From: Woeseia sp.
GTDB lineage: Bacteria > Pseudomonadota > Gammaproteobacteria > Steroidobacterales > Woeseiaceae
DNA: 9,149 bases
Assembly: GCA_018701055.1 (NCBI GenBank)
Contig: JABIUH010000383.1
Span: forward strand, 1 to 9,149
Direction: 5' to 3'
Under the pieces are notes generated by a model. That model worked only from the letters and a program-made list of their open reading frames with translations, did no database searches and was not told the origin of the DNA. Positions 1 through 7,434 of the stretch are shown here, piece after piece. Position 1 is the stretch's first letter, and each line of letters opens with the position of its first letter. The position numbers and the translations under genes were made by a program.

Positions 1-1089
1 CAACCCTTCCTTGACCAGCGTGTGTGCATCATCAACACCGATCTCAATCGCTGGAACCAGATCTCTACTCAACGAAAAACCGCGTTGGTCTAAATCCTGC
101 CAAGAACCACGTTTCCTATCGAGTTTGCATAGAAGTCCTGCAATGGCACCGCCCACAACGGTCGGCGGAGATCCATCATCGTTGCGAACATACATACGCG
201 GAAAATAGGAAATGACATCAGAGTTAGCGTAACCCGCGTCACGAACACCCTTCACGGCATCACGGGCATTTTTCCATTGGTCCGGAGGGTCAAGAATCAA
301 CATCGCGCCACGTTTCCGGCAGTATATTTCCGCGGCTAACACAGCGGCCGGACCTGGCACTCGAGAAATTTCGGGTGGCGGTAAATACAGCAGATCAAAG
401 TGATCGATCTGATTCAACGCAAACAATCCGGTGCCACGACTCGCCGACCCAACCAGGTCGTAATCTGACAAGTTCGTACCATCCGTACCGCTTTGTGCCG
501 GCTCGATGTATTCGGCTTCGGTGACCATTGGACGGTGATTAGGGATCGGCTCCTGCGCCTCCACCAATGTGGAGCTGCGCAGCACGTCTTTAATATTGTC
601 AGTACTACGCTCAGAGCATGAGAGCTTTCTATAAATTTCCTGATCTAATATGAAGCCCGTATCGTGCGCGACACGCTGCAACGTTAGATTGAATTTATCT
701 TGGTCAAGGTCATCAATGCCGTCGTAGTCGACCGCCGCACGAATCAGTTCGGTCGAACCCGGGTCAACAGCGCGCAGAACCAACACACCGTGCAACGCCG
801 GTAGGCAAAGCATCGCGCCACGCGCGCCATTGGCGACGCGAACAACATGGGCGCTTTTGCCGCCATGTTGAAAAAATTGTTCAACTGCCTGAGCAAGATC
901 AGTGCCCGACCAGTGCCCACCAAAACGTCGGGAATACTCCGCAAAACTATTAATTTTTAGGGGAGTATTGAGGGGGCCACGAAGCGCACGGCCTACAAAA
1001 GCAGTCGTGGTTTCCTTGGACGCGTCGATGGGTTGATCCATCGCCGCAATTTCAGTGACCGTAATACCTCGGTCAACAGTATCTGACAA
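1..1089 (-). CDS. Contractile tail sheath protein, N-terminal 363 residues (3' end outside window)
   Basis: The frame is open on the minus strand from an in-frame stop at 1156-1158 to the left edge. It reads as a phage-tail-sheath-family protein, which forms the contracting outer tube of phage tails, tailocins and extracellular contractile injection systems. Family signatures in order: GITVTEI near residue 8; TAFVGRALRGPLNTP (29-43); FAEYSRRFGGHW (49-60); QFFQHGGKSAHVVRVANGA (71-89); FNLTLQRV in the variable middle part; DGTNLSDYDLVG, then LLYLPPP (233-239), AMLILDPP, SYFPRMYV (294-301) and SPPTVVGGAIAGLLCKLDRKRG (about 307-328). The last visible residues (VKEGL) match the start of the conserved C-terminal segment, so roughly the final quarter is missing. 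No ATG fits the N-terminus. TTG at 1087-1089 is chosen because GGAG lies 6 bases upstream and the product then begins MSDTVDRGITV, as sheath proteins do. It is the first gene of its operon. Family assignment is strong; phage, tailocin or injection system is undecided. Confidence 0.9.
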   Translation of the reverse strand, partial: MSDTVDRGITVTEIAAMDQPIDASKETTTAFVGRALRGPLNTPLKINSFAEYSRRFGGHWSGTDLAQAVEQFFQHGGKSAHVVRVANGARGAMLCLPALHGVLVLRAVDPGSTELIRAAVDYDGIDDLDQDKFNLTLQRVAHDTGFILDQEIYRKLSCSERSTDNIKDVLRSSTLVEAQEPIPNHRPMVTEAEYIEPAQSGTDGTNLSDYDLVGSASRGTGLFALNQIDHFDLLYLPPPEISRVPGPAAVLAAEIYCRKRGAMLILDPPDQWKNARDAVKGVRDAGYANSDVISYFPRMYVRNDDGSPPTVVGGAIAGLLCKLDRKRGSWQDLDQRGFSLSRDLVPAIEIGVDDAHTLVKEGL

Positions 1090-1095
1090 ATCTAT

Positions 1096-1099
1096 CTCC
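1096..1099 (-). promoter_or_regulatory. Ribosome binding site deciding the TTG start of the sheath gene
   Basis: On the minus strand GCGGAG is followed, 6 bases after GGAG, by TTG at 1089-1087. No ATG or GTG occurs between the upstream in-frame stop and this codon. The first in-frame ATG lies 16 codons later, inside the conserved N-terminal motif, so the TTG start is well supported. Confidence 0.65.
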
Positions 1100-1162
1100 G
1101 CGATTGTTAGGTCAGATAGGCGTGCGCGTATATTAAAGACTCGAGACTTAAGATGCTATCGT

Positions 1163-1179
1163 TGTCAGAATTCTTGACA
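1163..1179. repeat. Near-perfect dyad between divergent genes
   Basis: The arms TGTCA and TGACA flank the 7-base centre GAATTCT, which itself contains the palindrome GAATTC. The element sits in the short gap between the divergent sheath and PLP-enzyme genes, the usual place for an operator acting on one or both. There is no run of T residues on either side, so it does not look like a terminator. A regulatory role is inferred from position and symmetry only. Confidence 0.35.
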
Positions 1180-1184
1180 GTTTG

Positions 1185-2257
1185 ATGGCATATCCGAGAT
1201 CGACTTCTTAAAACAAAAATACCCAACCCTCAGCCGTCGCCTGCGGCGAGTAAATCTTGCTGACTTACCAACTCCTGTAAAAGCGGTAGACATCAAGGTC
1301 AATTCTCAGCCACGCGCCCTTTCGATCAAGTACGACAACCTCACTGGCAGTGTCTACGGCGGCAATAAAGTCCGTAAGCTCGAATACATCTTCCCGCGCG
1401 TAAATGATCGACACTGCTTGCGAGTGGCTACATTTGGCGCAGTCGGCTCGAACCACGCGCTCGCAACAGCACTCTATGCGCGCGAGGTTGGCCTCGAATG
1501 CACTTGTTTCCTATCCCACCAGGCGCAAACGCCGATGGTCGCGCCGACCTTGAATGCACATATTCGAAACGGGACGGAGCTGGTTCGCTACGGAGGTGCT
1601 TATCAGAATCGATTAGCGATTTTACGCGAGGCACTGTGGGGTAGACACACATGGGTGATTCCGATGGGAGGTTCGTCGTGGTTGGGCACCATAGGTTTCG
1701 TCGCCGCCGGCCTAGAGCTCTGCGAACAAATCAAGAATGGCGAAATAGAGTTGCCCGATAAACTTTTCGTTGGCACCGGGACCATGGGGACGGCGGTTGG
1801 ATTGGCGCTCGGAATAGCGTTGGCGGGAGAGACAATCGAGATCAACGCGGTGCGCGTTTCCGATCGATTGATAATGAATAGTGCGGCGATGCGAACCTTG
1901 CTGCGAAAGACGATTGCGATGATGCGCGCTCTCGATGATTCGATTCCAGCAGATCTCGAAGCGGCAACCAACATACGGATTCGGGACGGTTTTTACGGTC
2001 CAGGATATGCACAGGGCACTGATGCCACCGATGAAGCGATCAAATTTTCGAACGATCAACTCGGGCTCACGCTTGAGACCACCTACACCGGCAAAACGAT
2101 GGCCGCACTACTAGCTGATATGCGAGATCCCGAGATGGACAATCTTAATTTTTTATACTGGCACACTTACAACTCTGTGCCTTTTGATGGATCGCCGGAC
2201 AAACCATTGGACGACAGCGCACTGCCAGACCAATTTCTGAAATACTTCAAGAATTAA
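1185..2257 (+). CDS. PLP-dependent enzyme, ACC deaminase / D-cysteine desulfhydrase family, with a one-base frame break at the start
   Basis: A fold-type II PLP enzyme of the family that deaminates 1-aminocyclopropane-1-carboxylate or desulfhydrates D-cysteine. The substrate cannot be told from sequence. Motifs, numbered on the reconstructed 357-residue protein: YGGNKVRKLEY (58-68), with K62 as the expected PLP lysine; FGAVGSNH (84-91), the substrate/PLP-binding SNH loop; GTGTMGTAVGL, the phosphate-binding glycine loop; and YTGKTMAAL near the C-terminus. The coding frame is open from 1178 to 2257 but has no ATG, GTG or TTG before 1418, which lies beyond K62. ATG at 1185 begins M-A-Y-P in another frame and hits a stop at 1209-1211. 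One extra base at about 1194-1196 (CC to CCN before GAGATCGAC) would give a normal start, M-A-Y-P-E-I-D-F-L-K. The break is either a sequencing error in a short C run or a true frameshift. No clear ribosome binding site precedes the ATG. The family call is firm; whether the gene is intact is not. Confidence 0.85.
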
Positions 2258-2321
2258 CTTGTTAGATCGTAGCCCACAGTGGTTGATCGCAACTCTCCTG
2301 AGACCATTGAAGGGAAAGCAC

Positions 2322-2372
2322 ATGTACTACGACGCGATACCGGCGTTTCTGTATGAAGTGCGAATTCGCTAA
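2322..2372 (+). CDS. Possible 16-residue leader ORF
   Basis: ATG at 2322 follows AGGGA by 6 bases, a better ribosome binding site than most genes here have. It opens a 16-codon frame (MYYDAIPAFLYEVRIR) ending in TAA at 2370-2372, about 30 bases before the start of the DUF6152-type gene. It could be a leader peptide, a decayed gene start or chance. The peptide matches nothing I recognise, and it has no run of one amino acid as in attenuation leaders. Confidence 0.2.
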   Translation: MYYDAIPAFLYEVRIR

Positions 2373-2403
2373 ACTGGGCCCGACCAAACCGGATAGAGTA
2401 ACT

Positions 2404-3831
2404 ATGACTCGAATTTCAATGCTCGCTACCGTTACCGTGGTGCTATTAACACCACCTAGTCAGTTGTACGCGCATCACTCTTTCGCAGCCGAATTTGATG
2501 CCAATTCGCCCATCACAATAGAGGGCGACATTGTTGAGGTCAGATATCGCAACCCACATGTGCAGTACTTTATAGACACCGACAACAGTGAACGCTGGAA
2601 TGTTCAGGCGCAGAATGTTCCCACGCTTCGCCGACGCGGCTGGAGCACAGATATGCTTAAGATTGGCGATAGGATCGCGGTAAATGGTTTCGCTGGTAGA
2701 GACGGTGCAAGAAAGATCTATGTGGAATCCATCGTTGCGCCTTCGGGTGAAACCTTGGCCATGTACGATGACGATGGAAAGAGCAGCGCCAACCCGAATG
2801 CCACAAGTGCAAGCGAAGCCGTTGCCGTGTCCGATTCTGCGATCGCCCGTCAATTGATTGGCCATTGGGCATTCGATGTAGACAAGCCACTGCCGGGTAC
2901 GCCGCTCCATCTCGAATTCCAGCAATCAGGCGATAGTATCTCCGCGATATTCGACAACGAAAACCTTCCAGTAGTGATAGGCGTCGATTCATTCACTATG
3001 GTGCTCAACCGCGAGAATTTCGGTGGCTTCCCTGCACAACTTCAAGTGAAAGGCAGCCTCGTGAGCGGAGTTCTAGAGGGGACTATCGATTTAATTTCCG
3101 GTTACACGACGGTGCCAAGTTTGGATGCTCGATCATTCGAAGCAAAACCAGCCACTGCAGAGTTTTGGGATCACTCAACACCTGCAGAATTACAGCCGGT
3201 TGATCTAACGGGAATCTGGACCCGAATTATCAGCTTGGGGCCAATAGGTCGTACCACGCCGCATCTCAATACTGTTGGGCAACGACGTCACGCGGAGTAT
3301 CAAAAGGGACTGTACGATCCAACATTACGCTGCATGTCGACAGGGATAATGCGTCGTTATGCAGAGCCCGGGCTGGTTGAGATCATGGCCACAACCAATC
3401 GACTCACTTTCTTGTATGCCAATGGCAGCGACATTCGCCGAATCTGGTTTGATAGAAAGCGGCATACTGCGAATCGCCCGCGCGACATCATGGGTGAATC
3501 GATCGCCTCTTGGGACGGATCTACCCTTGTTATTGAAACGAGTAATCTCACGGAAACACTATTCACGCATAACGCTGAACCAATTTCGGAAAATGCAAAA
3601 ATAGTGGAACGTTATTGGTTGAACAATTCGGGCGAGATGACAATGGAAGCAACACTGCACGACCCAACTTATTATGTACGGCCCGTCGTTCGTCGCACTC
3701 ACTGGAAACGAGCCGATGACCAGGAGATGATCTACTCACCTTGTGACCCTGACTCGTTCTACCGAGGCATGCAAATTGAAGGTGCATTGGAGGACTATTT
3801 CTTACACTCACCAGGTGGTGATCAGAGCTAA
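2404..3831 (+). CDS. Exported two-part protein: DUF6152-type domain plus beta-rich C-terminal domain
   Basis: A secreted or periplasmic protein of unknown function, 475 residues. Residues 1-23 form a signal peptide: MTR, a hydrophobic stretch, then cleavage expected after LYA and before HHSF. The mature N-terminus HHSFAAEFD (24-32), followed by ITIEGDIVEVRYRNPHVQY (about 37-55), is typical of the DUF6152 family and ends near residue 112. A low-complexity Ser/Ala/Asn linker (about 127-145) follows, then a beta-rich segment starting LIGHWAFDV (151-159). The last part starts at DLTGIWTR (267-274) and carries YDPTLRC, GESIASWDGSTLVIETSNL and VERYWLNNSGEMTMEATLHDP. This pattern occurs in uncharacterised exported proteins of Proteobacteria and Acidobacteria. 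The frame extends upstream to 2353, but ATG 2404 is preferred because it gives a clean signal peptide and has GAG shortly upstream. No catalytic residues can be named. The monooxygenase-like gene follows 41 bases later on the same strand, so co-transcription is likely. Confidence 0.75.
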   Translation: MTRISMLATVTVVLLTPPSQLYAHHSFAAEFDANSPITIEGDIVEVRYRNPHVQYFIDTDNSERWNVQAQNVPTLRRRGWSTDMLKIGDRIAVNGFAGRDGARKIYVESIVAPSGETLAMYDDDGKSSANPNATSASEAVAVSDSAIARQLIGHWAFDVDKPLPGTPLHLEFQQSGDSISAIFDNENLPVVIGVDSFTMVLNRENFGGFPAQLQVKGSLVSGVLEGTIDLISGYTTVPSLDARSFEAKPATAEFWDHSTPAELQPVDLTGIWTRIISLGPIGRTTPHLNTVGQRRHAEYQKGLYDPTLRCMSTGIMRRYAEPGLVEIMATTNRLTFLYANGSDIRRIWFDRKRHTANRPRDIMGESIASWDGSTLVIETSNLTETLFTHNAEPISENAKIVERYWLNNSGEMTMEATLHDPTYYVRPVVRRTHWKRADDQEMIYSPCDPDSFYRGMQIEGALEDYFLHSPGGDQS

Positions 3832-3872
3832 CTATCAATCGCTCGTCCACTTGAAAAAAATGGATATTCTAA

Positions 3873-4202
3873 ATGTATGTAGCAATTGTCAGAATGGAAA
3901 CACCCGCCGTCGATCATGATATGGCGGTCCAAATCAGCCTGAGCTCGACAGAAAAATTTGCGGCAATGAAAGACAAAGGCCTCTTGATGAAGTACTACCT
4001 CAGCCGTGATTCTGGTGGCTCCGGTGGTGTCTATATCTGGAAATCAAAAGCCGATGCCGAAGCATGGTACACGCCCGAATGGTCCGGCCGTTTAGAAGAG
4101 GCCTACGGCGCAAAACCATCCGTCATCTTTTACGACTCATTTGTTCAGGTCGACAATACACGGGATCATATTTTTGTGGACGGAGCGTCACAGTCAGGCT
4201 GA
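3873..4202 (+). CDS. Small YdhR-like putative monooxygenase (dimeric alpha/beta-barrel fold)
   Basis: A 109-residue cytoplasmic protein with the pattern of the YdhR / antibiotic-biosynthesis-monooxygenase-like group: an N-terminal strand (MYVAIVRME), a helix (STEKFAAMKDKGLL), KYYLSRD (40-46), GGVYIWKS (51-58), DAEAWYTPEW (61-70) and a final strand, PSVIFYDSFVQVDN (82-95). Such proteins are small ferredoxin-like barrels, usually dimers. YdhR itself is only a putative monooxygenase, so no substrate can be given. The ATG at 3873 has GGA 8 bases upstream. It follows the DUF6152-type gene by 41 bases, and the tail-to-tail neighbour is the sulfatase gene. Confidence 0.75.
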   Translation: MYVAIVRMETPAVDHDMAVQISLSSTEKFAAMKDKGLLMKYYLSRDSGGSGGVYIWKSKADAEAWYTPEWSGRLEEAYGAKPSVIFYDSFVQVDNTRDHIFVDGASQSG

Positions 4203-4289
4203 ACTAACTCGCCAAGAATATCCCAGACGACTTAGCGTGTTCGATTGGATGACAGCTTTTGCAAAAATTACCGTAAGTGTTAAGCAGCG

Positions 4290-5897
4290 TCATAAATCTT
4301 GAGGCAATATTATTCCGTGCCGCCTCCGCTCCACATTCCATAATTTAAGGAGTTCGGCAAACTTCGCGGGTTCGGCCTGAACAAGGTCACCTGTCTCGCC
4401 GGGGTCTGACGACAAGTCGAACAATTCAAAACTAGCCTCATCAAACGGAGGCTCGAGATTGGAAATTTTCCAATCTCCTTGTCTTAGGAAGCCGCGGCCG
4501 GAATGATAAAAAGTCGTTACATACTCGTTGTCATGTACAGCGTCCTTTGTACCACCCAAGAAATTCATCATGCTCTCGCCAAGCATGGACTGAACTGAGC
4601 CATCGTTTGGGTACTGGGCACTTGCGGCATCTAGAAATGTCGGTGCGAGATCCATCACGGTCACGTAATTTGAATCAACAACACCACGGCTCTTTACCCC
4701 AGGCCCGGCAATAATCATCGGCGCGACAATTCCACCTTCGCGCGTATAACCTTTGTAACGGGAAAACGGCGCCGATCCAGCCTCCGCCCATTCGTTGTCA
4801 TAAGAAACAAAAGACGCAGCGGTGCCCATTTTTTCATAGGCATTGTCGTAATTTGCCTGCAGGTACTCGCTATAAACACCGCGATTATAGAAATCTCCGC
4901 CAGAAGGTCCGTTGTCACCCATAAATACAATTAACGTATTGTCGTAGAGATCGTTTGATTTTAGATACTCAACTAAGCGACCAACATGATCATCCAGATT
5001 GTCCAGCAGTGCTGCGTACAATTCCATTTGACGAGATTTTCGGCGGCGTTCGAGCGGCGACAACTCCGCCCAAGGTCGAATTGCATCGTTGCGTGGCGGT
5101 AGCTCTGATAACGCAGGAATGACGCCTGCATCCTTCAGAGAATTGAAGCGTCGTTCGCGAAGTGCGTCGTAGCCATCATCATATTGACCGGCATAAAGAT
5201 TCAGGTATTCGTTAGGAACCTGCAGCGGCCAATGCGGCGAGGTGTAGGCAGCGTAAGCAAAAAAAGGTTTGCCGTCGTCCTTATTCCCGTCAATAAACTC
5301 GATCAGCCGATCGGTGTATACAGTAGTTGCATAACGACCCACCGGGTATTCAATCAAATCTTCATCTAGGCGATAAGTGGATCCGCCTTCGGAAAAGCCG
5401 ACAGCATCGAAATACGAACCACCACCATCCAACAGATTAAATGCTCGTGAGAATCCTGCTGCGTGCGGGCTCGCTTCCAATTCCAACCCCAAGTGCCATT
5501 TACCGACCGTGTAGGTGTTATAGCCAGCCTCCTGTAGCAACTTTGGAAATGGGGCGATTCGATCAGATAAGCTGCCTTCATACCCGCGGACTGGAGAGCC
5601 GAGCACCCCAACCTGGCTCTGCCTTGCCATCCCTGCAACGTGGTTATTATTGCCACTCAGCAACATTGCGCGAGTCGGTGCGCAGGATGGAGCCGTGTGA
5701 AACTGAGAAAACAGCATGCCTCGTGCGGCAAGACTATCGATATTCGGCGTTTGGATATCGCTACCGTAGGCGCCGAGATCGGCATAGCCTAAATCGTCGG
5801 CAACAATCAAAAGGATGTTCGGGCGATCATCTGCCCAGCCACTGGTCGATAGGCAACTCAGAACAAGTGACATATAAAATAGTCGCAGAATGGCCAA
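4290..5897 (-). CDS. Secreted type I sulfatase (arylsulfatase family, Cys-type formylglycine)
   Basis: Hydrolyses a sulfate ester, probably in the periplasm; the natural substrate is unknown. With the start at 5897 the protein has 535 residues. The signal peptide is about 1-22 (Arg at 5, hydrophobic core, cut after GWA). All catalytic motifs are present: VADDLGYADLG with metal-binding D34-D35; CAPTRAMLLSG (72-82), where C72 is converted to formylglycine and R76 assists; GKWHLG with K133 and H135; SPHWPL with H222; GDNGPSG with D328-N329; and RYKGYTREGG with K382. The C-terminal part resembles arylsulfatases of the Pseudomonas AtsA type. The frame can start with TTG at 5912, but there is no binding site there. 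TTG at 5897 has AGGGAG 6 bases upstream and still gives a full signal peptide. The ATG at 5873 would leave a signal peptide with no positive charge. No formylglycine-generating enzyme is in the window. Confidence 0.9.
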   Translation of the reverse strand: MAILRLFYMSLVLSCLSTSGWADDRPNILLIVADDLGYADLGAYGSDIQTPNIDSLAARGMLFSQFHTAPSCAPTRAMLLSGNNNHVAGMARQSQVGVLGSPVRGYEGSLSDRIAPFPKLLQEAGYNTYTVGKWHLGLELEASPHAAGFSRAFNLLDGGGSYFDAVGFSEGGSTYRLDEDLIEYPVGRYATTVYTDRLIEFIDGNKDDGKPFFAYAAYTSPHWPLQVPNEYLNLYAGQYDDGYDALRERRFNSLKDAGVIPALSELPPRNDAIRPWAELSPLERRRKSRQMELYAALLDNLDDHVGRLVEYLKSNDLYDNTLIVFMGDNGPSGGDFYNRGVYSEYLQANYDNAYEKMGTAASFVSYDNEWAEAGSAPFSRYKGYTREGGIVAPMIIAGPGVKSRGVVDSNYVTVMDLAPTFLDAASAQYPNDGSVQSMLGESMMNFLGGTKDAVHDNEYVTTFYHSGRGFLRQGDWKISNLEPPFDEASFELFDLSSDPGETGDLVQAEPAKFAELLKLWNVERRRHGIILPQDL

Positions 5898-5903
5898 AGG
5901 TCG

Positions 5904-5909
5904 CTCCCT
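5904..5909 (-). promoter_or_regulatory. Ribosome binding site deciding the sulfatase TTG start
   Basis: On the minus strand AGGGAG lies 6 bases before TTG at 5897-5895. It falls inside the first codons of the longer frame that starts at 5912, which argues for the downstream TTG as the true start. Confidence 0.6.
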
Positions 5910-6175
5910 CAATTTGCGGTATTTAATCGATTGTGAGTAATTTACTACATCGTGAGCGCGATGACGATCGAGCCTGCCGCGCGTTGTCCCCCGACAGCAA
6001 TAACCTGGCAGCGAGCAGTCTTGTTATTTTGGAAATCCCAAGTTTCGAACGACTACTTAGGATGAAAGTGGAAAACCAAAATCTGATTACACCCGCCAAT
6101 GGTCGTCAGATAAAACCTCGGCAATCACGTTCAATCTTCGTTATCCATTGGTTGCTCAGTATGAGAGTGGGTCAC

Positions 6176-7351
6176 TCACTCATCGTTGACAACTTGATCG
6201 ACCACTTCTTCTTCATCAAGCGGCTCATCAAGTAGTGCGCGAACCTCATCCAAAGTCGGCATATCGGGGTCTGGCACGACGGTATTGTGAACAACGCGCG
6301 CATTCGCCATCAGGTTTTCAGTGCCTTCTGTTTGCAGGACAACAGGGATACCGAGCCCATCCATCGCAACAGACCGCACCAATGTCTCATCCACCAGTAC
6401 AGTGTATTTTTCATCTGTAGGATTCATTGCCGCCAGAATTTCTTGAAGATGATCTTCAGCGCTAATCTCATCGTCTTCGAGTGGCGAGTGTCCCTCGACA
6501 TACCAATTACCATCGCGTCGACCGGCAAGATATGGCTCGTTAATAATTCGGACCGACTCACCCAGGCTAACGAGCTCGTACAAGAATTCTATATTTTCCG
6601 GGTATAGCCGCACGCAACCGTGACTTACGCGCATACCGACGCCGTAGGGTTGGTTGGTCCCGTGGATCAGATATCCGGGTAAATCCAGTTTCAATACGAA
6701 TTTCCCCAACGGATTATCCGGGCCAGGCGGCACGATCGATGGCAAAGGGTCGCCCAGCTCTTCGTGCTCTCTGCGCACAGATGCTGGTACATACCAGCTA
6801 GGGTCACGCGCCTTGGCAATTACTGCCGAACTTCCTAGCGGCGTCTCCCAACCCACTCGACCAATGCCGATTGGATAGGTCAAAACAGTTTGCGATTCAC
6901 CCTCCATAATTGCAGGGAAATAGAACAGTCGTTTTGAAGCAATATTCAGCACGATGCCTTCGCGTGGCACATCCGGTAAAACAAATTGAGTCGGCAGCAA
7001 CACCGGTGTGTCCTCACCTGGCAGCCAGGGATCTACATCTGGATTGGCTGCGACCAGTTCGTCATAACCGAGTCCATATTCGCGCGCTAAATCCGAGAAT
7101 GTATTTTCTTCACTGGTGAAGACGACCTGAACCTCACCTATCACGTCCTGATCTGCAGACTCGAGCTCAAAGTAGTTTCTGCCAATCGGGTCAAGCCGTA
7201 GCTTTTCTTCAATTGGTGTCCGAACCACTTCTTCCGGTTGCGGCTCCAGTGCTGAACCTAATGGCGCGAGAAAGTCCTTTACCGCGGCACAACCCGACAA
7301 GATGGCCATCATCGCAATTAGTAACGTAGCTTTTTTGAGTGCTGTATTCAT
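6176..7351 (-). CDS. Lipoprotein L,D-transpeptidase with LysM domain (ErfK/YbiS type)
   Basis: Cross-links peptidoglycan stem peptides or attaches a lipoprotein to them, acting in the periplasm. The 391-residue form starts MNTALKK and has lipobox ILSGC with C21 as the lipidated residue; Ala at +2 suggests outer-membrane sorting. The LysM domain spans about 75-126 (TFSDLAREYGLGYDELVAANP, then VLLPTQFVLP). The YkuD catalytic domain runs about 131-272: HGTNQPYG with H230, then SHGCVRL with H244 and nucleophile C246. WYVEGHSPLED follows, as in related enzymes, then a family-like segment and a strongly acidic last 25 residues (DEPLDEEEVV). The frame can also start with TTG at 7369, but ATG 7351 gives the standard lipoprotein signal. 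Neither has a strong ribosome binding site. It lies 83 bases downstream of the methyltransferase pseudogene. Enzyme class is certain; whether it makes 3-3 cross-links or anchors a Braun-type lipoprotein is not. Confidence 0.92.
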   Translation of the reverse strand: MNTALKKATLLIAMMAILSGCAAVKDFLAPLGSALEPQPEEVVRTPIEEKLRLDPIGRNYFELESADQDVIGEVQVVFTSEENTFSDLAREYGLGYDELVAANPDVDPWLPGEDTPVLLPTQFVLPDVPREGIVLNIASKRLFYFPAIMEGESQTVLTYPIGIGRVGWETPLGSSAVIAKARDPSWYVPASVRREHEELGDPLPSIVPPGPDNPLGKFVLKLDLPGYLIHGTNQPYGVGMRVSHGCVRLYPENIEFLYELVSLGESVRIINEPYLAGRRDGNWYVEGHSPLEDDEISAEDHLQEILAAMNPTDEKYTVLVDETLVRSVAMDGLGIPVVLQTEGTENLMANARVVHNTVVPDPDMPTLDEVRALLDEPLDEEEVVDQVVNDE

Positions 7352-7399
7352 AAGTAGTGTTTCGCCCAATCAGAAACAAAGTGACGCTGCTTCGATGTG

Positions 7400-7414
7400 A
7401 ATTCTCGCAGAATT
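7400..7414. repeat. Perfect 15-bp dyad upstream of the L,D-transpeptidase gene
   Basis: AATTCT and AGAATT flank the 3-base centre CGC, about 50 bases before the transpeptidase ATG and 20 bases after the methyltransferase stop. The hairpin is short, AT-rich and has no T run, so a factor-independent terminator is unlikely. It could be an operator for the transpeptidase gene. The role is inferred from position alone. Confidence 0.25.
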
Positions 7415-7434
7415 ACCTCGTCGGCACTACGCCT

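Noticed and set aside
1174..1179. TTGACA as a -35 box for the PLP-enzyme gene
   Set aside because: No acceptable -10 box lies 16-18 bases downstream, and the spacing would place the transcript start inside the gene. The hexamer is part of the dyad.
1237..1249. Hairpin TCGCC-TGC-GGCGA
   Set aside because: It lies inside coding sequence of the PLP enzyme and is explained by Arg/Leu codons.
1603..1974. Long minus-strand frame inside the PLP-enzyme gene
   Set aside because: It is antisense to strongly conserved coding sequence, with no family features of its own.
2446..2925. 159-codon minus-strand frame opposite the DUF6152-type gene
   Set aside because: The plus-strand product has a signal peptide and family motifs; the minus-strand product has none.
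4257..4266. TTTTGCAAAA between the convergent genes as a terminator
   Set aside because: It is a short AT palindrome without a GC-rich stem, so it does not match a factor-independent terminator on either strand.
5441..5926. 161-codon plus-strand frame opposite the sulfatase N-terminus
   Set aside because: It lies antisense to the sulfatase catalytic core, is rich in Arg, Ser and Pro, and has no motif.
6081..6111. Inverted repeat ATCTGA...TCAGAT upstream of the sulfatase
   Set aside because: The arms are only 6 bases with a 19-base loop, which is expected by chance.
5933..6235. 100-codon plus-strand frame between the sulfatase and transpeptidase genes
   Set aside because: It starts at GTG without a binding site, shows no recognisable domain, and its end runs antisense through the acidic tail of the transpeptidase.
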